NCBI GenBank assembly: GCA_019309945.1
Contig: JAFDFH010000057.1
Location: forward strand, 1 to 11,087
DNA length: 11,087 bases
Direction of reading: 5' to 3'
Source of the DNA: Deltaproteobacteria bacterium
GTDB lineage: Bacteria; Desulfobacterota; Desulfobacteria; Desulfobacterales; JAFDFH01
In this document: positions 1 to 5,856 of the stretch, piece by piece
Layout: each line of letters begins with the position of its first letter
How positions within the stretch are numbered: the stretch's first letter is position 1
Position numbers and translations under genes: made by a program
The notes under the pieces: generated by a model
Database searches by the model: none
The model's input: only the letters and a program-made list of their open reading frames with translations
Told to the model about the DNA's origin: nothing

Positions 1-354
1 GTTTTCCGGCATGATCTGCATCAGACCCATTGCACCTTTTTTAGAAACTGCTCGGGGGTTAAAATCCGATTCTACTTTGATGATGGCCTTTAGAAGAGGA
101 AAGGAGACCCCGTGCTGGTGTGACGCTTTAGTAATAAAGATATCATACTTGTTTGTCGTATCAGCACCTAAAGATTTCGAAGGTCTTTCCCGCATATAGA
201 ATCTGTATCTGGATGAAGTGGGTACATTCGTGAAATGAAGCACCCCCTTGCTGTCAACATACATATAGATGTCCGCATAAACGGACATAACGCTCACGGG
301 AAGCAAGACGACCGTCCAAAAGATTCCGATATAAATATAAAACGATTTCAACAT
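1..354 (-). CDS. Secreted lytic transglycosylase, DUF4124 + SLT domains (partial, 3' end outside window)
   Basis: Predicted periplasmic enzyme that cleaves the glycan strands of peptidoglycan between MurNAc and GlcNAc. Read on the minus strand, the first 118 residues are present. Residues 1-27 form a signal peptide: a short basic start, a hydrophobic core and a likely cleavage after SVYA. Residues about 28-56 (DIYMYVDSKGVLHFTNVP) match the DUF4124 domain often found at the N-terminus of such enzymes. The SLT domain begins near residue 70 with YDIFITKASHQHGV, has the expected catalytic Glu at 95 in IKVESDFNP, and continues with GAMGLMQIMPEN at 107-118, where the window ends. I chose the ATG at 354. 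A GTG two codons upstream (360) is also in frame, and an in-frame TGA lies further upstream; neither start has a strong Shine-Dalgarno sequence. The gene lies about 110 nt downstream of the nuclease-helicase gene on the same strand and probably has its own promoter. Identity is secure; the C-terminal half cannot be judged. Confidence 0.88.
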   Translation of the reverse strand, partial: MLKSFYIYIGIFWTVVLLPVSVMSVYADIYMYVDSKGVLHFTNVPTSSRYRFYMRERPSKSLGADTTNKYDIFITKASHQHGVSFPLLKAIIKVESDFNPRAVSKKGAMGLMQIMPEN

Positions 355-396
355 CGTCACTTTTTTACGATTTGGGATTTGTGCACGTTCATCCGT

Positions 397-425
397 CTTA
401 TACTGTCAAAACCAAGTAAACTCAA
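397..425 (-). promoter_or_regulatory. Candidate sigma70-type promoter for the transglycosylase gene
   Basis: On the minus strand, TTGAGT (425-420) is followed after exactly 17 bases by TATAAG (402-397). These match the -35 consensus at 4 of 6 positions and the -10 consensus at 5 of 6. The implied transcription start near 390 leaves a leader of about 35 nt before the ATG at 354. The position, between the end of the helicase gene and the transglycosylase, fits. This is pattern matching only, in AT-rich DNA where chance matches are common. Confidence 0.35.
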
Positions 426-466
426 CAAAGTAAAACCGTCTGACTTTTCAATCGTCACAATTTGGT

Positions 467-1360
467 CTAAAATAATTTAAGTTGCTGTTGCGGCTCTTTT
501 TTCTTTTTCGAAAAAAAGGTTGCTTCTTTCTGTCGTAAATGTTTCTCGATTTGCTCTACAAAGGGAGACATCGTTCTGACAACCTGTCGGCCGTAAATCA
601 TGCGTTTTTTAGCATATGTCAGGTACAGGTTTTCCTGTGCCCGCGTCATCGCGACATAAAACAGCCGTCTTTCTTCATGGATATTTGCAGGACGGTCATC
701 CGTTTTTTGAAAGGGGATCAACTTGTCTTCGCAACCTGTAATAAAAACCACAGGAAACTCCAAACCTTTTGACGCGTGCAGGGTCATTAAGGAAACTTTT
801 TCGGCGTATGAATCGTATATATCCGTATCTGTCTGTAGGGAAAGCGTTGAAAGAAAACCGAACGTATCACCTCCGAAATTTTTAGAAATGGAAAGCATTC
901 GATTGAATATCTCCTCGGGTATAGGGTTGGGCTTCGTTGAACGGTCGTATTGTTCGGCAATATGATTCAACTTCTGGTCCACTGCCATATTTTGCATGTC
1001 TTGCACTAAGACCGAAATTCTACTAAAAAATTTGTTGAGTTTCAACTGGCCGTCCCTTCGCAGGCCTTGAATGGGAAACTGTCTTGCACGAACAATCGCT
1101 TCGTGAACAGAAAAACGATTCTTATACACCCAGTTTTTTAAATGCTCCAGGGTCGTTTTGCCGACACCGCTGTTGGAAAAATTAATTGCTCTTTCCAAGT
1201 CTAAACAAGACCCATAGCCTTCAACAAGTCTTAAAAAAGAAAGAATATACCGGACACCTTTATGATTAAAAATGGTTTCTTTGCTTGTAATCTGATAGGG
1301 AATACCGGCACGATCAAAAGCCTTGGCAAAGACCTTGCCCTGCTCCCCGGTTCGATACAA
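467..1360 (-). CDS. C-terminal part of the UvrD-type helicase (motifs V and VI), downstream of the frameshift
   Basis: This 297-residue frame is the missing helicase end. It starts inside conserved helicase sequence (LYRTGEQGKVFAKAFDRAGIP) and carries motif V, SLMTLHASKGLEFPVVFITG, and motif VI, EERRLFYVAMTRAQENLYLT, which complete the ATP-binding and translocation core of UvrD/Rep proteins. The end is Lys-rich (KKKKEPQQQLKLF). The apparent start at 1360 is a TTG lying in the middle of a conserved helicase block and has no ribosome-binding site. The frame is open upstream only as far as a TGA in the duplicated segment. I therefore do not think it is translated on its own; it is the tail of the gene starting at 3930. 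Confidence 0.8.
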   Translation of the reverse strand: MYRTGEQGKVFAKAFDRAGIPYQITSKETIFNHKGVRYILSFLRLVEGYGSCLDLERAINFSNSGVGKTTLEHLKNWVYKNRFSVHEAIVRARQFPIQGLRRDGQLKLNKFFSRISVLVQDMQNMAVDQKLNHIAEQYDRSTKPNPIPEEIFNRMLSISKNFGGDTFGFLSTLSLQTDTDIYDSYAEKVSLMTLHASKGLEFPVVFITGCEDKLIPFQKTDDRPANIHEERRLFYVAMTRAQENLYLTYAKKRMIYGRQVVRTMSPFVEQIEKHLRQKEATFFSKKKKEPQQQLKLF

Positions 1361-3930
1361 AACAGCAAAATCTGAAAATCCCCGTGATCCTTCATGGTTC
1401 TCGAAAATCCCCGTGATCCTTCATGGTTCTCGTCGTCAACCTTGTTGAAATCTATGGAGTGAAAACCTATGCCGCCCACCAGTTTTTCAATCATCTTACC
1501 CACGGCAACCGCTTCGCCTTTCGCTGTATTCGCCTCCAACACACCGATTGTCCGGACCCCGTTTATTCCGGAATAAATCCGTGATTCCGATGAGCTTGTG
1601 CTGTAATTATTGATCACCTGGTGCGAAGCCTCAAGAATCGTTTCCGTTGAACGATAATTTCGTGTAAGGCGGATCACCTTCGTTTTCGGATATTCCCTTA
1701 GAAACCGTTTAAAATATTTTACATCCGAACCCCGGAATCCGTAAATAGATTGATCCGGATCACCGATAACACAAAGATTCTGATGCGGTTTTTCAGGAGG
1801 TACGAGGGTCTGGACAATTCGATACTGCCCATAATTCAGATCCTGATATTCATCCACCAAAACATACCGGTATTGCTCCTGGTATTTTCTGCGAACAGCT
1901 TTATTTTTTTCAAAAAGACCCACCACCTTAAAAATCAAATCTTCATAATCGTATAGACCCTGTATCTCTAAAAGCAGCTGATAGGACGCGTATACAGCCG
2001 AAAACATTTCTGTTTCAGAATTGTCGACAATGGTTTTAAAGTTGTCCGTGAGACCCCGTAGCATCTGTTTAGCGGCTATGACGCGGTCTAAGAAAAAAAG
2101 GGGGGGCTTTGTGATTTTGACACCATTTTTTTCAACTTTTTTTACGGCCTCTAAAATTAAGGTCTTGCGATCGTTTTCATCAATTATGCCCGAAAATTTA
2201 GATATATTAACGCCTTCGTGCGTCTTTAAAATTTCTAAACAAAAAGAATGAAAGGTGGACGCGCGCGGAAGCGGTTCCGAATCCGGCATCATGGACCTGA
2301 GACGATCTCGCATTTCCTGTGCGGCTTTATTTGTAAACGTCATGGCGAGAACCTGTTCCGAAGAAACCTTTTCTTGACACACAAGATAAGCAACCTTGTG
2401 TGTTAGCGTCCGTGTTTTTCCGGTACCCGGACCCGCAACAATTAACAAAGGTCCATCATTATACAAGACCGCTTTTCGTTGTTCTTCATTTAGTTCGCCA
2501 AACAGAATGCCTTTTTCACGGCTTTTGCTTGCGGTTGTGGTTAAGGAATGTTTTTTAATAAATTTTTGATGCTTCTTCCCTTTTTTTAACCGCGCGTCGC
2601 AGGTTGTCTTTTTGTTTTTTTTAAAAGAATCCGACGCCGGTAGAACAAAAAGGCTTTTTTGACCGAGTAGTTTTTCTCTTTCATCTTCTTTAAATATTTT
2701 TATTTTCCCAAACTCGCCATCATATCCGGGGTTGATAAATATTTCTTTTGCTCGCATTCTCCGGATGGCCTCTCCCAATAAGGGAACCCCGGATTTGTCA
2801 ATTGTTTGCGTTTTGAGAGAGTGTAAAATCTCGAATTCAGGTCCAAGTTTATCGAGCAACCCATGGTAACCCTGCTGAACCTTCTTTGATCCCGATCCCA
2901 CCCTAAAAATTTCCGCCAAAATCTCTGTGAGTGGCACGATACTGTAAAAAGGATGTTTTTTTTGAGGTGTTGCACCTTCAGCCCGGTCGGACAATTCTTC
3001 AACCCGGTATAGAACTCCCAGCGTAAGTGGTTTCCCACAAACAGGGCATTTTCCACCCTGTTTCATTGACTCTTTTGGATTTAATCTGACATTGCACTTC
3101 CGATGTCCATCCAGATGATATTTGCCCTCTTCAGGAAAAAATTCAAAAGTTCCCAGAAAACGCTTTGGATCTCCACTTTTTATTGCAGATTTAATTGCTG
3201 AATACGAAAGTTCCGTATCAAAGATATTTGCCTCCCTTCCAACTTTTAAGGGTGAGTGGGCATCTGAATTGGATACAAGGGTAAGACCATCCAGCGCGGA
3301 TACCCGCCGGTTCATAGGGGGGTCGGATGAAAGGCCGGTTTCAATTGCAAAAATTTGATGCGTTAGATCTTCGAAACATTCATCAATAGAATCAAAACCG
3401 GATTTTGAACCTAAAATAGAAAACCATGGGGTCCAGATATGCGCCGGTATAAGATAGTTCTGTTCTGAAGTTTCCAACAAAATTTCAAAAAGGTTTCTTG
3501 CATCCAATCCCAGAATGGGCCTTCCGTCTGATTTTATATTCCCTATTTTTTCTAACTTTTTATTAAACCGTTCGACAATTGATAGATCGGGCACAAAAAC
3601 AAGATTATGGTTTTTTCGTGTTTTGTTTTTCTTTTTATAAATATTGCTGATTTCTGATACAAGAATGAAACGCACTTGATCCCGACACGAAGGCGGAACG
3701 TGCGCATCACATTTACTCGAAATGGCTTCTTTTAGTTTGAAGAGTCCTTCTTCCGCCGGAACAAGTTTTTCTTTTATCTCGGAAAACCAACCGGGATGTG
3801 TAAAATCACCGGTACCCACAACTTTTATTCCTTTTAACTGGGCCGCAATATATAAATTTTCCAGATCAAGGTTTTTGGCCGTTGCAATCGAAAATTTGGA
3901 ATGTACATGAAAATCAGCAATAAATTTCAT
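1231..3930 (-). CDS. N-terminal part: Endonuclease Q-like PHP domain + UvrD helicase motifs Q-IV
   Basis: This frame would give an 899-residue protein. Residues 1-430 resemble the EndoQ family (TIGR00375-like), whose characterised members nick DNA 5' of deaminated bases. PHP metal ligands are visible: H8 and H10 in DFHVHSKFS, D42 in GTGDFTHPGW, E93 in VSEIS, H164 in IPAHIWTPWF, E197 in AIETG, D223 and H225 in NSDAH. A zinc-finger-like set follows (H276, C279, C295, C298), as in EndoQ. A Lys-rich linker (about 435-473) leads to an SF1 helicase: Q motif LNEEQRKAV (480-488), Walker A GPGTGKT (500-506), TFTNKAA (531-537), Walker B VDEYQDLN (692-699), motif III GDPDQSIYGFRG (723-734), motif IV RLTRNYRS (754-761). 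Residues after about 843 come from the duplicated copy and then a shifted frame, so the last ~55 residues are not genuine. The ATG at 3930 begins the MKFIADFHVH block typical of EndoQ N-termini; no strong ribosome site is seen. A nick-then-unwind repair role is inference. Confidence 0.85.
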   Translation of the reverse strand: MKFIADFHVHSKFSIATAKNLDLENLYIAAQLKGIKVVGTGDFTHPGWFSEIKEKLVPAEEGLFKLKEAISSKCDAHVPPSCRDQVRFILVSEISNIYKKKNKTRKNHNLVFVPDLSIVERFNKKLEKIGNIKSDGRPILGLDARNLFEILLETSEQNYLIPAHIWTPWFSILGSKSGFDSIDECFEDLTHQIFAIETGLSSDPPMNRRVSALDGLTLVSNSDAHSPLKVGREANIFDTELSYSAIKSAIKSGDPKRFLGTFEFFPEEGKYHLDGHRKCNVRLNPKESMKQGGKCPVCGKPLTLGVLYRVEELSDRAEGATPQKKHPFYSIVPLTEILAEIFRVGSGSKKVQQGYHGLLDKLGPEFEILHSLKTQTIDKSGVPLLGEAIRRMRAKEIFINPGYDGEFGKIKIFKEDEREKLLGQKSLFVLPASDSFKKNKKTTCDARLKKGKKHQKFIKKHSLTTTASKSREKGILFGELNEEQRKAVLYNDGPLLIVAGPGTGKTRTLTHKVAYLVCQEKVSSEQVLAMTFTNKAAQEMRDRLRSMMPDSEPLPRASTFHSFCLEILKTHEGVNISKFSGIIDENDRKTLILEAVKKVEKNGVKITKPPLFFLDRVIAAKQMLRGLTDNFKTIVDNSETEMFSAVYASYQLLLEIQGLYDYEDLIFKVVGLFEKNKAVRRKYQEQYRYVLVDEYQDLNYGQYRIVQTLVPPEKPHQNLCVIGDPDQSIYGFRGSDVKYFKRFLREYPKTKVIRLTRNYRSTETILEASHQVINNYSTSSSESRIYSGINGVRTIGVLEANTAKGEAVAVGKMIEKLVGGIGFHSIDFNKVDDENHEGSRGFSRTMKDHGDFQILLFCIEPGSRARSLPRLLIVPVFPIRLQAKKPFLIIKVSGIFFLF
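1374..1431. repeat. Perfect 29-bp tandem duplication (two copies)
   Basis: Copy 1 is 1374-1402 and copy 2 is 1403-1431, identical base for base and directly adjacent. Each starts GAAAATCCCC and ends CATGGTTCTC on the plus strand. The unit lies inside the helicase coding region and shifts its frame. No such repetition exists at the protein level in the family, and one copy alone gives a continuous reading frame. Confidence 0.97.
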
Positions 3931-4479
3931 AAGTCATATTTTAAAAAGAGGAAACCAAATGGGCCTTAAGAATGCCAATTAAATAGAAGTATAAGTTCCG
4001 GCAAATTAGAACTGAGCCGGTTTATCCGTATTTCCTTTATAAAACTAATCGGTAGTTAAAACGGGAAATCCGGACAACGGACTAAATCATTTATCATCAA
4101 AATTTGTATAACGTGTCAAGCATAGTAAAAAAAGGCGCATAAAAAAATTGTTTTTTATTATAGATCAAAATTCTATATATATTTATTTTTTTTTATAATG
4201 TATACTACATATGGTATTTTATGATTCGTTTCTAATAATTGTTGGCAATAAGAGGTGTCCCAACCGCCGGGTCAACACTTTTTCGGCTGAATTTTTTAAA
4301 TCATTCTGTCCTTTTATCTTTTTTTAATTGTTCAGACACAAAGACACTAACATTTCTATATAATTAAAAATTAGTGTTTTTTCTTTGTGATTTGGTTTCT
4401 TTTGGGCTAATTTTTTACATTTTTTTTATTTGGTTTTGCGTTTTTGAGGATTACCCTTTTCAATTAAATATATCCTTAA

Positions 4480-4509
4480 AAATCAAATAAATATAATTTT
4501 ATTTGATTT
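4480..4509. repeat. Perfect 12-bp inverted repeat (AT-rich hairpin)
   Basis: AAATCAAATAAA (4480-4491) and TTTATTTGATTT (4498-4509) are exact reverse complements separated by the 6-base loop TATAAT. It lies about 230 bp upstream of dnaN. A T-rich but interrupted stretch follows on the plus strand, so it is not a convincing rho-independent terminator. It could be a protein-binding palindrome or a cruciform-prone element. Confidence 0.75.
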
Positions 4510-4678
4510 GGTTTATTTTTATAAATGTGTTGATATTTTGTTAATAATTTACTATTTTTAAACAATTGTTTTTTTCCTGTCTAAAATTGTGTTTTTTTTG
4601 ATAAATAATAAGCCGTTTTTTATTCAGTTTTAATTTTAATTTTATATATAAAATTAACTTCTTATAAAGTTATTAGAC

Positions 4679-4687
4679 TTATGCACA
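4679..4687 (+). promoter_or_regulatory. Candidate DnaA box TTATGCACA
   Basis: The 9-mer matches the DnaA-binding consensus TTATNCACA at every position. It lies 50 bp before the dnaN start codon within very AT-rich DNA. It may take part in origin function or in DnaA control of dnaN-gyrB transcription. It is the only perfect match I found in the gap, so chance occurrence cannot be excluded. Confidence 0.5.
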
Positions 4688-4737
4688 ACCTTTAATATTA
4701 TTATTATTTATATATAAATTTAAAAAAGGAATTAAGA

Positions 4738-5856
4738 ATGAAGTTTAAAATAAATAAAATTGATGTGCTCGATGTACTTTCAAAGATTCAAGGTTTAACC
4801 GGGCGGAAAAGCAATCTGGCAATTACTGAAAATGTGTTAATAAAAACTGGAGATTCCAATCTTACGCTGATTGCGACCGACCTGGAATCCGGTTTTGAAG
4901 GGGTTTATCCTGCAAAAATAGAATCAGAGGGAATTATCGCAATTAACGCAAGAAAAATTTATGAAATTGTAAGGGAATTTCCAAGCGAAGAAATCAGCTT
5001 TAATGAAGTTGAAAATCACTGGATCGAAATTGGTAATAAAAATGTTCAATACCATATCGCTGGAATGAATCCTGATGACTTTCCAGAAATTCCGCAGTTA
5101 GAGGAAATAAAATTTTTTGAAGTTAATTCCGAGGCTTTTAAAAAAATGATAGAAAGAACCGTTATGATTAGTGGGGCTTCTGATGATAAGCGTGCACACA
5201 TTAATGGTGTATATTTTGAAATTTTAAAAACAAAGGATGGAAATAAGGTTCGAATGGTTTCAACAGATGGAAGCCGGCTTTCATTGGCCGATACGACAGT
5301 CGATGAAAACCCCGATATTTTATCCGAAAAAGGGATTATAATTCCCAAAAAAGGGTTGACGGAAGTCGGCAAATTTCTTGATTCGGAGGGTTTTGTTAAG
5401 ATTGGATTTAAGGACAATAAATTTATCATAAAAAAGAACACGGAAACGATCATTATAAGGATGCTTGAAGGTGATTTTCCACAATATGAGGACATCATCA
5501 TCAAAGGTGAAGGATATTCAATCAAGATGGACCGGCATGTTTTTATGATGATGTTGAAACGAATGTCCATCCTTTCATCGGATACTTACAAAGGGGTTAT
5601 CTTTAAGTTTAAAGATAACACGCTCAATATTAACACGACAAACCCTGATATTGGTGAATCAAAAGAGGATCTAACAATAGATTTTAAGGGGATGCCAATT
5701 GAAGGTTCTTTTAATCCTAAATTTTTTATAGACACGTTAAACGTTATTGATGAGGATTCGATTTATCTTCATATAACGGATGGAGAAAAACCCTGTATAA
5801 TAGAGGGTGAAAAAGACAAAAATTTTATAAGTGTCATTATGCCGATGAGAATATGA
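4738..5856 (+). CDS. dnaN: DNA polymerase III subunit beta (sliding clamp)
   Basis: The ring-shaped homodimeric clamp that tethers DNA polymerase III and other partners to DNA. The 372-residue product is close to the usual length of about 366-375. Three clamp domains can be followed: residues 1 to about 120 (LTGRKSNLAITENVLI, ATDLE), about 128-250 (the interdomain segment GMNPDDFPEIP precedes it, then SGASDDKRAHINGVYFE and VSTDGSRLSLA), and about 255-372. The C-terminus VIMPMRI matches the conserved clamp ending. The ATG at 4738 has a good ribosome site, AAGGA at 4726-4730, seven bases upstream. Its stop codon overlaps the gyrB start (ATGA), so the two are translationally coupled. It is the first gene of a plus-strand replication pair after the AT-rich gap, and recF, which often follows dnaN, is missing. 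Confidence 0.97.
   Translation: MKFKINKIDVLDVLSKIQGLTGRKSNLAITENVLIKTGDSNLTLIATDLESGFEGVYPAKIESEGIIAINARKIYEIVREFPSEEISFNEVENHWIEIGNKNVQYHIAGMNPDDFPEIPQLEEIKFFEVNSEAFKKMIERTVMISGASDDKRAHINGVYFEILKTKDGNKVRMVSTDGSRLSLADTTVDENPDILSEKGIIIPKKGLTEVGKFLDSEGFVKIGFKDNKFIIKKNTETIIIRMLEGDFPQYEDIIIKGEGYSIKMDRHVFMMMLKRMSILSSDTYKGVIFKFKDNTLNINTTNPDIGESKEDLTIDFKGMPIEGSFNPKFFIDTLNVIDEDSIYLHITDGEKPCIIEGEKDKNFISVIMPMRI

Larger units (their letters stand above)
467..3930 (-). pseudogene. EndoQ-like nuclease / UvrD helicase fusion gene, frameshifted by a 29-bp tandem duplication
   Basis: The whole locus encodes one protein broken into two frames. Frame 1 runs from the ATG at 3930 and leaves the conserved path after about residue 843 (DDENHEGSRGFS). 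Frame 2 resumes the helicase at DFAVLYRTGEQG and ends at 467. The break coincides with two perfect, adjacent 29-bp copies (1374-1402 and 1403-1431). Because 29 is not a multiple of 3, removing one copy joins the frames exactly: GSRGFS is followed directly by DFAVLYRTGEQGK, a normal UvrD sequence before motif V. The restored protein would be 1144 residues (3435 bp including the stop). As it stands, the product keeps the nuclease half and helicase motifs Q to IV but loses motifs V and VI. Outside the junction both parts look intact with no other stops, so the event is recent, reversible or a sequencing/assembly error. I label it a pseudogene on the literal sequence only. Confidence 0.85.
3931..4737. 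other. AT-rich divergent intergenic region; possible origin-like or regulatory zone
   Basis: About 800 bp with no supportable gene separates the minus-strand nuclease-helicase gene from dnaN on the plus strand. From about 4130 to the dnaN start it is strikingly AT-rich, with many A and T runs. A short less AT-rich island sits near 4240-4300. It contains a consensus DnaA box just upstream of dnaN, a one-mismatch box (TTATACAAA on the minus strand, 4103-4111), and a perfect inverted repeat at 4480-4509. Genes on both sides point away from it, as expected around a replication origin, and dnaN-gyrB often lie near oriC. Against this, only one good DnaA box is present and dnaA is not in the window. 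Promoters for dnaN and for the opposite gene must lie here, but the base composition makes any single assignment unreliable. Confidence 0.5.

Noticed and set aside
1360..1440. Programmed ribosomal frameshift as the explanation for the split helicase
   Set aside because: No slippery site is needed: an exact 29-bp tandem duplication fully accounts for the break, and the frame 2 path upstream hits a TGA in the duplicated segment.
4211..4324. A 37-codon plus-strand ORF in the AT-rich gap
   Set aside because: No ribosome-binding site, no recognisable sequence, and short open frames are expected there; I do not support it as a gene.
4344..4389. Imperfect hairpin ACACTAA/TTAGTGT followed by a T-run, terminator-like
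   Set aside because: Seven pairs, a 20-base loop, AT-rich stem and no gene ending just upstream on the plus strand; not a convincing terminator.
3931..4737. CRISPR array or phage attachment site in the gap
   Set aside because: No regularly spaced repeats, no tRNA gene and no integrase are present.
5046..5570. Minus-strand ORF of 174 codons inside dnaN
   Set aside because: It is fully inside a clear dnaN reading frame and shows no family features; a shadow frame.
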